64,000 bases of DNA from Saprospiraceae bacterium. Its GTDB lineage: Bacteria; Bacteroidota; Bacteroidia; Chitinophagales; Saprospiraceae. The stretch spans positions 2,852,501 through 2,916,500 of the forward strand of contig JADJRO010000001.1 of the NCBI GenBank assembly GCA_016712145.1. Direction: 5' to 3'. A model generated the notes under the pieces. The model worked only from the letters and a program-made list of their open reading frames with translations. It ran no database searches and had not been told where the DNA came from. This document shows, in pieces, positions 17,356-26,426 of the stretch. Position 1 is the stretch's first letter. Each line of letters begins with the position of its first letter. The translations under genes and the position numbers were made by a program.

Positions 17356-19797
17356 ATGCGTATTTCATTAAATTGGTTAAAGCAATACATTGATATTTCA
17401 GAAAGCGTGGATGAATTGGCTTCCATCTTGACTTCTTTGGGTTTAGAGGTAGAAAGCGTCGAAACAGTAGAAGCGCTCAAAGGGGGTTTAAAAGATATTG
17501 TAGTTGCGGAAATATTAGCGTGCTGGAAACACCCAAATGCAGATCGATTGCATTTAACAAAAGTTAATCCCGGAAATGGGACGACATTGCAAGTAGTTTG
17601 TGGAGCACCAAATGTTGCAGCAGGTCAGAAAGTGTTTCTTGCCCAGATTGGGGCTACCATGTACCCTAAAAATGGAGATTCTTTTGTGATTAAAGCTGGA
17701 AAAATACGGGGGGAAGCTTCAGAAGGCATGCTTTGTGCAGAAGACGAACTGGGATTGAGTGACAACCACGAAGGATTGTTACTACTCGATCCAAATGCCG
17801 TTCCAGGTACCCCGGCAGCAGAGTATTTGAATTTAAAAACAGATGTTTATTTTGAAATCGGTTTGACACCCAACCGGGCTGATGCCATGAGTCATTTGGG
17901 TGTAGCTAAAGATTTATTAGCCTGGTACCGCGTGCATAAAGATCCTACAAAGCAACTTCGCGAAATCGAATTGGGAACGTTGGAAACGCAGGTAAAATCA
18001 TTGGACATGAAGGTCCAGGTTTTAAATTCGGCTTTATGTCCGCGCTATAGTGGGATCTGTATCTCAGGAATAGAAGTAAAGGAATCTCCTGATTGGCTGA
18101 AAACTGCCATTCGCAGCATGGATTTAAATCCTATAAACAATGTTGTAGATGTGACCAATTATATTTTGTATGAATTGGGTCAACCCTTGCATGCATTTGA
18201 TTACGATAGGATAAAAGAGCACCGCATATTGGTAGATACCCTGGAGGCAGATACCAAATTTGTGACTTTGGATGGAGTTGAACGCAGTCTGCGTTCGGAT
18301 GATCTGATGATTTGCGATAGCAGCAAACAAGGATTGTGTATGGCCGGTGTTTTTGGAGGGATGAATTCAGGAATTAGTAATTCAACAAAAACTATTTTTT
18401 TGGAATCTGCTCATTTCAATGCCAGCGCGGTACGAAAGTCCAGCATGTCACACAATTTGAGAACCCAATCTGCCCGTTGTTTTGAAAAAGGCTCCGATCC
18501 AAATCTAACGATTTTTGCATTGCAGCGTGCAATTTATCTTTTGCAAAAAACCTGTGATGCACAAATTAGCTCGGCTTTGATCGATTTATATCCTGAACCC
18601 ATAACACCAGCTAAAATAAAATTAAATGTAAATCAAGCCATCCAATTATCTGGAATGGAATTGGATTTGGAAAAATTAAAGCAGGTCTTGTTTGCATTGG
18701 AAATGGAGATTGAAGATTTACAGAATGGATTCCTCCATGTTTTTGTTCCTACCAATAAACCCGATGTCTTACGAATGCCGGATGTGGTAGAAGAAGTATG
18801 TCGCGTATATGGATTTGAGCATATTCCAATTCCGGAAAAAATGCAAGTTTCTTTTCCAAAATCCAAAGGATCCTTGTATCCGATCCGAAAAGAAATTGCA
18901 GGTTTTCTGAGTGCAAATAATTTACAGGAGATTATGAGTTTATCCTTGATGCGTTCAGGGATTTGCATACAGTCTGGTTTATATCGGGAAGAAGATCTGG
19001 TAATTATTCACAACACATCCAATATTCATTTGAATGCGATGAAGCCAAGCATTTGTTTTGGTGGACTGGAAGCGATTCAATACAACAGCAACCGGCAACA
19101 AACAGATTTAGCATTTTATGAAATGGCTAAAACCTATATCCGGAATGGAGACCAGGTTCAAGAAAAATCAAAACTGGGAATCTGGTTATGTGGTTTGCAA
19201 CATGCGGCACATTGGTCTGATCCAAAACCGGCCGCACAAAATTTTTATCAGATCAAAGCAGTTGTTGAAAGTATATTAAAGCAATTGCAATTGCCAATCC
19301 CAACTTTTGAATCTTTTGAAAACAAGCACGTATTTGAGTGGGGTGTTGAATATAAATCCGCAAACACGGACATCATTCAATTTGGAAAATTGCAATCTAA
19401 ATTGCTTGCTATTTTTGATATTAAAAAAGAAGTTTATTACGCTGAAATAGATTTGGAAGCATTGGCTGCATTGATTTCAAATAAGCCGGTAGTGTTTTCA
19501 GAGTTTAGTAAATTTTTACCGATTAAAAGGGACCTGGCTTTAATTATTGATCAAAGCGTTCCATTTAATATATTAAAAGATATTGCAATTAAACATTCTA
19601 AGAATTTATTAAAATCAGTTCAGCTATTTGATATTTATGAAAATGCAGAACAAATAGGTCCTGGTAAAAAATCCTATGCCTTAAGTTTTACTTTTGAAAA
19701 TCACGACCGTCAAATGAGTAGTGAAGAAATGGAAACGCTTATGAACGAACTCATTCAAATTTATAAGAATGAAGCAAATGCAGTTGTTAGGAGTTAG
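17356..19797 (+). CDS. pheT: Phenylalanine--tRNA ligase beta subunit
   Basis: 813 residues. It is the large subunit of the alpha2-beta2 enzyme that charges tRNA-Phe and carries the B3/B4 editing domain. In order: the N-terminal domain, the EMAP-II-like tRNA-binding domain (about 40-155, HPNADRLHLTKV and CGAPNVAAG), B3/B4 (VDVTNYILYELGQPLHAFD), B5, the inactive catalytic-like core, and the C-terminal anticodon-binding FDX-ACB domain ending near residue 811. pheS is not adjacent, so the subunits are encoded at separate loci. Confidence 0.97.
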   Translation: MRISLNWLKQYIDISESVDELASILTSLGLEVESVETVEALKGGLKDIVVAEILACWKHPNADRLHLTKVNPGNGTTLQVVCGAPNVAAGQKVFLAQIGATMYPKNGDSFVIKAGKIRGEASEGMLCAEDELGLSDNHEGLLLLDPNAVPGTPAAEYLNLKTDVYFEIGLTPNRADAMSHLGVAKDLLAWYRVHKDPTKQLREIELGTLETQVKSLDMKVQVLNSALCPRYSGICISGIEVKESPDWLKTAIRSMDLNPINNVVDVTNYILYELGQPLHAFDYDRIKEHRILVDTLEADTKFVTLDGVERSLRSDDLMICDSSKQGLCMAGVFGGMNSGISNSTKTIFLESAHFNASAVRKSSMSHNLRTQSARCFEKGSDPNLTIFALQRAIYLLQKTCDAQISSALIDLYPEPITPAKIKLNVNQAIQLSGMELDLEKLKQVLFALEMEIEDLQNGFLHVFVPTNKPDVLRMPDVVEEVCRVYGFEHIPIPEKMQVSFPKSKGSLYPIRKEIAGFLSANNLQEIMSLSLMRSGICIQSGLYREEDLVIIHNTSNIHLNAMKPSICFGGLEAIQYNSNRQQTDLAFYEMAKTYIRNGDQVQEKSKLGIWLCGLQHAAHWSDPKPAAQNFYQIKAVVESILKQLQLPIPTFESFENKHVFEWGVEYKSANTDIIQFGKLQSKLLAIFDIKKEVYYAEIDLEALAALISNKPVVFSEFSKFLPIKRDLALIIDQSVPFNILKDIAIKHSKNLLKSVQLFDIYENAEQIGPGKKSYALSFTFENHDRQMSSEEMETLMNELIQIYKNEANAVVRS

Positions 19798-19802
19798 TGA
19801 GG

Positions 19803-19987
19803 AAGCTGTTAAGCGATTAAGCTGACAAGCTTTGTTTAGTCTGAAGGGGAAAAAGCTGATAAGCTATCAAGCTAACAAGCTAATTTAGCCTCTAGCCTCT
19901 AGCCCCAAAATCAGTAGTCAGTAGTTAACAGTCAGTAGTCAGTGAATGTGGATAAGCAATTAAGCCTCTAGCCTTTAGCCTTCAGCC
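19803..19987. repeat. Octamer and heptamer arrays between pheT and the M50 protease gene
   Basis: Octamers: 19803-19834 (AAGCTGTT, AAGCGATT, AAGCTGAC, AAGCTTTG) and 19853-19884 (AAGCTGAT, AAGCTATC, AAGCTAAC, AAGCTAAT). Heptamers: 19886-19906 (TAGCCTC x2, TAGCCCC), 19911-19945 (TCAGTAG-type, five units) and 19960-19987 (TTAAGCC, TCTAGCC, TTTAGCC, TTCAGCC). The last array runs through the stop codon of the minus-strand protease gene (19982-19984). Confidence 0.85.
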
Positions 19988-21067
19988 CTCCAAATCTATG
20001 AGCTGCTGAACGCTTTCCTGATCCAAAACGCCGACAACGGCATCAGCTTCTGTGACTAAAATTAAATTGGTCTGACCGCGCAATGCATACAAGGCATGCG
20101 CAACGGAAGTACTTGAATTTAAACTTAAAATTTTGGGTTGATATATTTCTGAGATCCGTGTTTCCGGATTGAGTTTATATGCTGCTTTGATGGCTTTTGC
20201 AGTTACCGTGCCACAGTATTGACCATACAAATTGATCACCATAAAATGTTTGTTGGTTTGATGCATCATAAAATCATGTGCATCTTTAACCGTTGTATAA
20301 TCTGTGAAACTGTGAAAGTCTTTTCGATAGCAATCCTGAATGGTTTTATTTTTTAAAACACTGTCGAGTGCTACACTTTTGTATTCCTGTGTAGCATTCA
20401 GAAAGATAAACACACCAATAATGGCAAGGGTATATGCTTCATAATACAAACCAACTATAATTAAGAAAACACAAATAATTTGTCCGACAATCGAAGCGAT
20501 GCGAGTTGCTTTCAATCTACCAAATCCCATGGCCAGTAGGGCGCGCAAGACCCGCCCGCCATCCATTGGAAATGCAGGGATCATATTAAAAACCACCAGC
20601 ATGATATTGGAAATCATCAACAGGGGAAGAAAGCCTTTCCAGTTTGAAAAATCGAGGTTTTGAAAATTATCCAAACTAAAATAAGGAATTCCATAAAGGC
20701 TCAGTAAGCTGATAAAAACTGCAATTGCTATAATGATATTTACCATTGGGCCCATAACGGCGATGATCAATTCCTGGATAGGTTTCTCCGGCATGTTGCG
20801 CAAACGGGCAACCCCTCCAATGGGCAATAAGATGATATCTTCTGTGCGGATGCCGTAGCGTTGGGCAGTCAGGGCATGTCCAAATTCATGCAGGACGACG
20901 CAAAAAAACATGGCCAGCACAAAACAGATTTCAATAAAAATGGCTTCGTAGCCTGCTCCCTGTGAAAAAGAAGTAGATGCAACATAGACTAATATAAGAA
21001 TAAAGGTCCAATGGATTTTTACCGGTATTTTGGCAAAAGTCCCGACATGCCAAGCTTGTTCGAACAT
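19982..21067 (-). CDS. Site-2 protease family (M50) zinc metalloprotease with CBS domains
   Basis: 361 residues. It is an integral membrane protease with the zinc motif HEFGH in the second helix and the third ligand motif NMIPAFPMDGGRVLRA. Hydrophobic helices cover about residues 17-230. Two CBS-like modules follow at the C terminus (about 240-360), the usual layout of the archaeal/bacterial S2P-CBS subgroup, where the CBS pair may sense nucleotides. The acyl-CoA dehydrogenase gene lies 8 bp upstream on the same strand. The substrate is unknown. Its last codons overlap a heptamer array. Confidence 0.9.
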   Translation of the reverse strand: MFEQAWHVGTFAKIPVKIHWTFILILVYVASTSFSQGAGYEAIFIEICFVLAMFFCVVLHEFGHALTAQRYGIRTEDIILLPIGGVARLRNMPEKPIQELIIAVMGPMVNIIIAIAVFISLLSLYGIPYFSLDNFQNLDFSNWKGFLPLLMISNIMLVVFNMIPAFPMDGGRVLRALLAMGFGRLKATRIASIVGQIICVFLIIVGLYYEAYTLAIIGVFIFLNATQEYKSVALDSVLKNKTIQDCYRKDFHSFTDYTTVKDAHDFMMHQTNKHFMVINLYGQYCGTVTAKAIKAAYKLNPETRISEIYQPKILSLNSSTSVAHALYALRGQTNLILVTEADAVVGVLDQESVQQLIDLEG

Positions 21068-21075
21068 AGTTTTAT

Positions 21076-22245
21076 TTATTCAATCCACATGGGTTGGTAC
21101 AATTGCCCGGAGAGGATTGCTCTGGATATAACAATGCGTTGTACCTCAGAAGTTCCTTCATAGATCTGTGTAATTTTTGCATCGCGCATCAGGCGTTCAA
21201 CGTGGTATTCTTTTACAAAACCATAGCCACCGTGAATTTGAACGGCTTCTACCGTATGGCGCATGGCTACATCGGAAGCAAATAATTTGGCCATGGCTGC
21301 GGCTGTACCAAAATCAAGACCCATGTCTTTCATCCAGGCGGCGCGCAATACCATGAGTCGGGCTGCTTCCACGTCGGTTGCCATATCCGCCAGTTTAAAG
21401 GCTATGGCCTGGTGGCTGGATATTGGTTTGCCAAAGGTTTTGCGCTCTTTACTATAATTTAAAGCCAGTTCGTAAGCCCCGGAAGCAATCCCTAAAGCTT
21501 GAGAAGCAATCCCAATCCGGCCACCGGTAAGTGTTTTCATGGCAAATTTGAAACCATCCCCCGGAGGGCCCAGTAAATTTTCTTTTGGTACGATCACATC
21601 ATTATACATGATGCTGGTTGTATCGGACGAGCGAATGCCTAATTTATCTTCTTTACTTCCGATTGTTACGCCATTCCAACCTGCTTCAACGATAAACGTG
21701 CATATGCCCCGGCTACCGGCTTCCGGATTGGCCTGGGCCATTACCAGGTGTAAGCTGGAACTTCCCCCATTGGTGATCCAGTTTTTAGTACCATTGAGCA
21801 GGTAATGATCTCCTTTATCTTCGGCAGTTGTTTTTTGACTGGTGGCATCGCTGCCTGCTTCCGGTTCTGATAAACAGAATGAGCCGATCCACTCCCCACT
21901 GGTCAATCGGGGGAGGTATTTTTGTTTTTGTTCTTCAGTACCCATTTTTTCGAGTCCCCAACAAACCAGACTGTTGTTTACTGACATGATCACCGAACAG
22001 GAATTATCGATTTTACTGATTTCTTCCATGGCAAGGACATAGGAGATGGTATCCATGCCGCCACCGCCATATTCCGGGGAGACCATCATGCCCAAAAAGC
22101 CCATTTCGGCCATTTTCTGGACCTGCTCTTTGGGAAATTGCATTTTGGCGTCCCGCTCAATAACGCCCGGTAACAGCTCCCTGCGGGCAAAATCCCTGGC
22201 TGCATCCCGTACAGCTATCTGTTCTTCGGTCAATGTAAAATACAT
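21076..22245 (-). CDS. Acyl-CoA dehydrogenase
   Basis: 389 residues, standard length for the FAD-dependent family that introduces the alpha-beta double bond in acyl-CoA degradation. N-terminal helical, middle beta (FCLSEPEAGSDA, NGTKNWITNG) and C-terminal helical domains are present. The catalytic base Glu sits in the conserved IYEGTSEVQR segment near residue 370, as in short-chain and branched-chain enzymes. Chain-length specificity cannot be read. A TATCTTCG box at 22261-22268 (minus strand) lies 15 bp before the start. Confidence 0.95.
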   Translation of the reverse strand: MYFTLTEEQIAVRDAARDFARRELLPGVIERDAKMQFPKEQVQKMAEMGFLGMMVSPEYGGGGMDTISYVLAMEEISKIDNSCSVIMSVNNSLVCWGLEKMGTEEQKQKYLPRLTSGEWIGSFCLSEPEAGSDATSQKTTAEDKGDHYLLNGTKNWITNGGSSSLHLVMAQANPEAGSRGICTFIVEAGWNGVTIGSKEDKLGIRSSDTTSIMYNDVIVPKENLLGPPGDGFKFAMKTLTGGRIGIASQALGIASGAYELALNYSKERKTFGKPISSHQAIAFKLADMATDVEAARLMVLRAAWMKDMGLDFGTAAAMAKLFASDVAMRHTVEAVQIHGGYGFVKEYHVERLMRDAKITQIYEGTSEVQRIVISRAILSGQLYQPMWIE

Positions 22246-22652
22246 GGATTAAAATTTTTGCGAAGATACTAAAAGGCGGGGAGGCGGGTGAAAAATTGGA
22301 TTAATTAGAAAGTCCTACGTACTGCTTAATGAAGATAAATGCAATTAAGTATAATTCTAGATGAATACTCCTTTTAATTTACAATCTGGATAAATGCAAA
22401 TTTGCGATTGTTATAAATGAAATTTTCAAACCAATAAAAAGTCTAATCTTATATAGTTAATTAAAAAGGATTTATTCTCCTGATTTTCAAATTTAGTTCC
22501 CTCTTGTTAAATATATAATTCAAAAAAAATTATTCCATTTCTACGGATTTAATTTTAGGTAACTTAATATCGAGGATTAAAGAATTATCCTAGAATTCTA
22601 ATGAAACAATATTATCTAAATGATTAGCTATCAAACAATTGAGCACAAATAA

Positions 22653-22678
22653 AAAAGCCCAACAATTGTTGGGCTTTT
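22653..22678. terminator. Orphan perfect 26-bp palindrome, terminator-like
   Basis: AAAAGCCCAAC-AATT-GTTGGGCTTTT, with a T-rich flank on both strands, so it could stop transcription either way. No gene is seen in the 400 bp before it (22246-22652), which is very AT-rich and otherwise empty. It lies 91 bp before the Abi-like ATG and may shield that gene or mark the end of a lost or non-coding transcript. Confidence 0.65.
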
Positions 22679-22768
22679 ATCTTTTACTTGGTTACGTTGC
22701 TTACGCAAGAGGCTTTACCAAGCATCACGGAACAAATATCGTATAAAATCTCTAATTTTTCAAATAAA

Positions 22769-23449
22769 ATGCTTTACTCTGAATTTACCTATAATTTCTC
22801 TCCGGCGCGGATTACAAGGTATTATAACGCCACTGGTAATCTGTTTGATAAAACTAAGCGATTATATATAGCAAATTTAAGAATTTCACAGTCCTTTCAT
22901 CCATTATTAGGGGTCATAGAAGTTGTCTTAAGAAATAGACTCAATGAAATTCTAATTGCCCATTTTAGTGATTCAAATTGGATCATTAATCAGAAAAAAG
23001 GTTTTATGAGTAACAGCGTTCTGTCTGGAAATAATTATTATTTAAAAAATCAAATCTTAAATGCAGAAAATAAATTAAACAAATATTTTATTCCAATTAC
23101 TCCAGGTAAAATTATAGGAGAATTAACATTCAGCTTTTGGACAGAGTTATTTGAAATATATCATTATAGATTATTGTCCGGAAAACCAATACAGATTTTT
23201 AGTTCCTTACCCACAAACATAAAAAGAAAACAAATATCGATGGAACTTAAAACTATTAGAAAATTTAGGAATAGGATTAACCATAATGAACCTGTTTGTT
23301 TTAATGGCAGTTCAATAGATTTTACGAGTGCAAATGAAGTTTACACATCAATTATTAATATATTAAATTGGATGGAACCAAAATTGATTCCATTTACCAA
23401 CCCAATTGACTTTGTCAACTTAGCCATTTCAGATGCTCAATTAATATAA
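22769..23449 (+). CDS. Abi-family (HEPN-like) protein
   Basis: 226 residues from the ATG at 22769; a TTG at 22688 would add 27 residues but overlaps a CTTGGT/ACCAAG inverted repeat (22687-22722), so the ATG is preferred. The pattern matches the Abi family of phage abortive-infection proteins: an N-terminal LYIANLRISQSFHPLLGVIE helix, then RNRLNE, GELTFSFW, and near the C terminus KFRNRINHNEP, containing the Rx4H motif of HEPN ribonucleases. HEPN toxins cleave RNA; this activity is inferred. Codon use is strongly AT-biased relative to neighbours and no antitoxin is evident, suggesting horizontal gain. Confidence 0.75.
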   Translation: MLYSEFTYNFSPARITRYYNATGNLFDKTKRLYIANLRISQSFHPLLGVIEVVLRNRLNEILIAHFSDSNWIINQKKGFMSNSVLSGNNYYLKNQILNAENKLNKYFIPITPGKIIGELTFSFWTELFEIYHYRLLSGKPIQIFSSLPTNIKRKQISMELKTIRKFRNRINHNEPVCFNGSSIDFTSANEVYTSIINILNWMEPKLIPFTNPIDFVNLAISDAQLI

Positions 23450-23595
23450 ATTGATCAAATTTTTATTGAATTTAATTCCTACCTGCATAAAAAAATTCAA
23501 AATAATTTAATTCAATTATTACGAATTTAATTTTAAATTAGATCCAGGATTAAAATTTGTAATCTGTTTTAATGATTAACTAAATAAATACGCTT

Positions 23596-24543
23596 TCAAT
23601 ATTTCTTATTCCGTTCCCAATAATTCTGAGCTTCGATTTCTTCTAATACATTCAGATAATTTTTATAACGGACTTCACTGATAATTCCGGCAAGCATTTT
23701 TTCTTTTACAGCGCAATCGGGTTCGTTGCGATGCGTACATTGAGAGCCAAATTTGCAGGATGCAGATGCTTCAAAAAATTCGCGGTAATTGTGTGCAACA
23801 TCCATAATTTCCAGATTATTAAATGACAGCGATTTAATTCCGGGCGTATCAATGATAAATGTTTGTTCATTTACCGGAAACATTTCTGCGAAGGTGGTGG
23901 TATGAATTCCTTTGCCGCTATAACCGGACAACTGACTGGTTTTTAATTTTAAATCTGGTTGCAAACTGTTAATTATAGATGATTTACCTACGCCCGATTG
24001 TCCGGAAAGTAAGTTTACGTTTCCTTGGATGCATTGTTTTAATGAAGCAATGCCGGTTTGATCTTTGGATGAAACCGCTAAAACTTTGTAGCCAATGCTT
24101 TCATATAAATTTTTAATATCCGTGTAGATCATGCGATCTACTTCTGTATAAATATCCCATTTATTAAAAACAAGAAGGACCGGAATATTTTGAGGTTCTG
24201 TGGTCAATAAAAAACGATCGATAAATCCGGCTTTCAAATCGGGTTCGCGAATGCTGGTAATTAAAATGGCCTGGTCAATGTTGCAGGCAATTAAATGCAA
24301 TTGCATGCGGGATTTCGGCGATTGCCGGGCGATGTAATTTTTACGGGGAAGTACAGATTTAATTAAACCATTGATTTCATCTTCCAATTCGACTTCCACT
24401 TCATCTCCTACGGCCACGGGATTGGTTAAATTTTCTTTGTCAAGTTTTAGTTTTCCAACAATCCTGCTGGGAATGGTTTTTTGAATTTCATTTACCCAGA
24501 CTTCATACCAACTTCCTGTGGAGCGAAAAATCAATCCATGCAT
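23596..24543 (-). CDS. rsgA: Ribosome small subunit-dependent GTPase A
   Basis: 315 residues. It is a circularly permuted GTPase that acts as a late 30S assembly checkpoint. It has an N-terminal OB fold (about 1-75), then G4 NKWD, G1 GQSGVGKSS, G3 DTPG in permuted order, and a C-terminal zinc site (CKFGSQCTHRNEPDC). The GGGP-synthase gene ends 1 bp upstream on the same strand, so they share a transcript. A 146-bp AT-rich tail separates it from the Abi-like gene. Confidence 0.96.
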   Translation of the reverse strand: MHGLIFRSTGSWYEVWVNEIQKTIPSRIVGKLKLDKENLTNPVAVGDEVEVELEDEINGLIKSVLPRKNYIARQSPKSRMQLHLIACNIDQAILITSIREPDLKAGFIDRFLLTTEPQNIPVLLVFNKWDIYTEVDRMIYTDIKNLYESIGYKVLAVSSKDQTGIASLKQCIQGNVNLLSGQSGVGKSSIINSLQPDLKLKTSQLSGYSGKGIHTTTFAEMFPVNEQTFIIDTPGIKSLSFNNLEIMDVAHNYREFFEASASCKFGSQCTHRNEPDCAVKEKMLAGIISEVRYKNYLNVLEEIEAQNYWERNKKY

Positions 24544-24544
24544 T

Positions 24545-25312
24545 TCAGGATTTTTTTACTTGTAGCGGTGAATGGTTCTTTACCAATTCTGCAATGGTTT
24601 TGAGTTGTTTGGGATCTTCTTCCAATAAATTTCCAACTACAATCAGATCTGCTCCTGCCTGAAGGATGTTGTAAACGGTTTCCCCATCGCGAATTCCACC
24701 ACCTACAAGGATTGGCAAACGGATGTGGGCACTCAATTTTTGAATCATGGTTTCCGGAACTGGTTTTCTGGCACCACTTCCTGCATCCAGATAAAGCAGT
24801 TGCATATTGAGCAACTCGCCTGCCATGGCTGTAGCCAGAGCAATATCCGGCTTATTGGCAGGTATGGGTTGGGTTTGACTGATATAAGCTGCTGTGTTGG
24901 CTTGCGCACCATCTATCAATAAGTAAGCGGTTGAAATGACTTCCAGTTGACTGGCTTTGAGTCGCATGGCCGATTCAACATGTTTACCTATTAAATAGTC
25001 GGGATTTCTTCCAGAAATTAATGACAATAATAAAATAGCATCCGCTCCGGGATGTATTTGTTGACTATTTCCGGGAAAGAGTACAATAGGAATATTGGTC
25101 ATCTCTCGAATCAACTTGATGGTTTCATCCATCCGATCCTGTAAGATTAAACTGCCGCCCAGAAAAAAATAATCAACGCCTTGCTTTTGTGACAATGCAA
25201 GGGTTTGTTCGAGATTTTTTAATTTCAGATAATCGGGATCAATTAAAACAGCCAGGCTTTTAATGCCAAGTGATTTTTTTTTCAAGATTCCTTTTAACAG
25301 CTGTTTTGACAT
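24545..25312 (-). CDS. Geranylgeranylglyceryl phosphate synthase family protein (group II)
   Basis: 255-residue TIM barrel of the GGGPS/PcrB family, which joins a polyprenyl diphosphate to glycerol-1-phosphate. Seen: LIDPDY near the N terminus, FLGGS, VLFPGN, LYLDAGSGA and the phosphate-binding VGGGIRDG, with a late GNLLEED. In archaea the reaction starts ether-lipid synthesis; bacterial group II members in Bacteroidota are reported active but their product's role is unclear. Two mevalonate-route enzymes lie nearby (28268-30634). Chain-length preference cannot be judged from the sequence. Confidence 0.92.
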   Translation of the reverse strand: MSKQLLKGILKKKSLGIKSLAVLIDPDYLKLKNLEQTLALSQKQGVDYFFLGGSLILQDRMDETIKLIREMTNIPIVLFPGNSQQIHPGADAILLLSLISGRNPDYLIGKHVESAMRLKASQLEVISTAYLLIDGAQANTAAYISQTQPIPANKPDIALATAMAGELLNMQLLYLDAGSGARKPVPETMIQKLSAHIRLPILVGGGIRDGETVYNILQAGADLIVVGNLLEEDPKQLKTIAELVKNHSPLQVKKS

Positions 25313-25363
25313 GTTTGCAATTTAATAATGGGTTCTTTAGAAGCTTTAGCCAATAGCTGCAAA

Positions 25364-26413
25364 TTATTCACTCAAATTGAGGGCTTCGTCTTTTCCCAAA
25401 GCTTTGTAACGGCCTTTTGAAAATTTACTTCCATTAAATTCAAGCGTTGGTTTGATTTGTTCTTGTGTGATGGCATCGAGTTTAATAAAATCTGCACAGC
25501 GCTTCGAACAACACGCTTCGTATTTAATTGCACATTCCGGGCATTGTATAAATAAAATATGGCATTGATCGTTTTTGCAATTGACGTGATGATCACAAAC
25601 AGCACCACATTGATGACAATGACTGATTACTGAATCGGTGATCCGCTCGCCCAATCGTTCGTCAAATACAAAATTCTTTCCTAAAAATTTATTTTCAAGA
25701 TTTTGTGATTTTACTTGTCTGGCATATTCAATGATGCCGCCATTTAATTGAAATACATGTTTAAAGCCTTTGTATTTCATAAATGCACTTGCTTTTTCAC
25801 AGCGAATGCCACCGGTACAATACATGAGTATGTTTTTATCCTTGTATTCCTCCAACTGAGTGGCAATGATCGGAAGAGATTCCCGAAACGTAACGACATC
25901 CGGGGTGATGGCATTTTCAAAATGACCAATTTCTGATTCATAATGGTTGCGCATGTCAACAATGAGTGTATCGGGTTGATTGCACAGCTTATTAAAATCT
26001 GCTGCATCGACATGCACTCCACATTGGGTTACATCAAATTCAGGGTCCTCAATGCCGTCGGCAACGATTTTAGTACGTCGTTTGATGACGAGTTTGAAAA
26101 AAGATTTTCCATCATCTTCAATAGCATAATTCAAACGGATGTTTTTTAAAAATTCGATCTCATCCAGAGTACTTATAAACAAATTTAAATTTTCTTTTGG
26201 AACAGAAATCTGTGCATTGATTCCTTCGTGTGCCAGATAAATTCTTCCCAAGGTGCCCAGATCATCCAGTTTTTCGAATAAGTAATTTCGAAAAAAATCC
26301 GGATTTAAAATTTTACAATATTTATAAAATGAAATGGTGATGCGTTCTTCTTGACTGCTCCGCATTTTTTCAATCAAGATTTCCCGGTCAATGGTATTGT
26401 AAAGTTTTCTCAT
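25364..26413 (-). CDS. trhO: tRNA uridine(34) hydroxylase, rhodanese family
   Basis: 349 residues, usual length for TrhO (formerly YceA), which makes 5-hydroxyuridine at the tRNA wobble position using molecular oxygen. An N-terminal ferredoxin-like domain (HEGINAQISV) is followed by a rhodanese domain with the active Cys in MYCTGGIRCEKASA. A C-terminal Cys-rich module (CHQCGAVC, CPECAIKY, CCSKRC) probably binds zinc. It is separated by 51 bp from the GGGP-synthase gene downstream and follows the subtilase gene's 3' end by 13 bp. Confidence 0.93.
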   Translation of the reverse strand: MRKLYNTIDREILIEKMRSSQEERITISFYKYCKILNPDFFRNYLFEKLDDLGTLGRIYLAHEGINAQISVPKENLNLFISTLDEIEFLKNIRLNYAIEDDGKSFFKLVIKRRTKIVADGIEDPEFDVTQCGVHVDAADFNKLCNQPDTLIVDMRNHYESEIGHFENAITPDVVTFRESLPIIATQLEEYKDKNILMYCTGGIRCEKASAFMKYKGFKHVFQLNGGIIEYARQVKSQNLENKFLGKNFVFDERLGERITDSVISHCHQCGAVCDHHVNCKNDQCHILFIQCPECAIKYEACCSKRCADFIKLDAITQEQIKPTLEFNGSKFSKGRYKALGKDEALNLSE

Positions 26414-26426
26414 AAAAAACCAAGCC

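Noticed and set aside
22687..22722. tRNA or riboswitch around the CTTGGT...ACCAAG inverted repeat
   Set aside because: Only a 6-bp outer and a 4-bp inner stem; no cloverleaf, anticodon arm or known riboswitch core.
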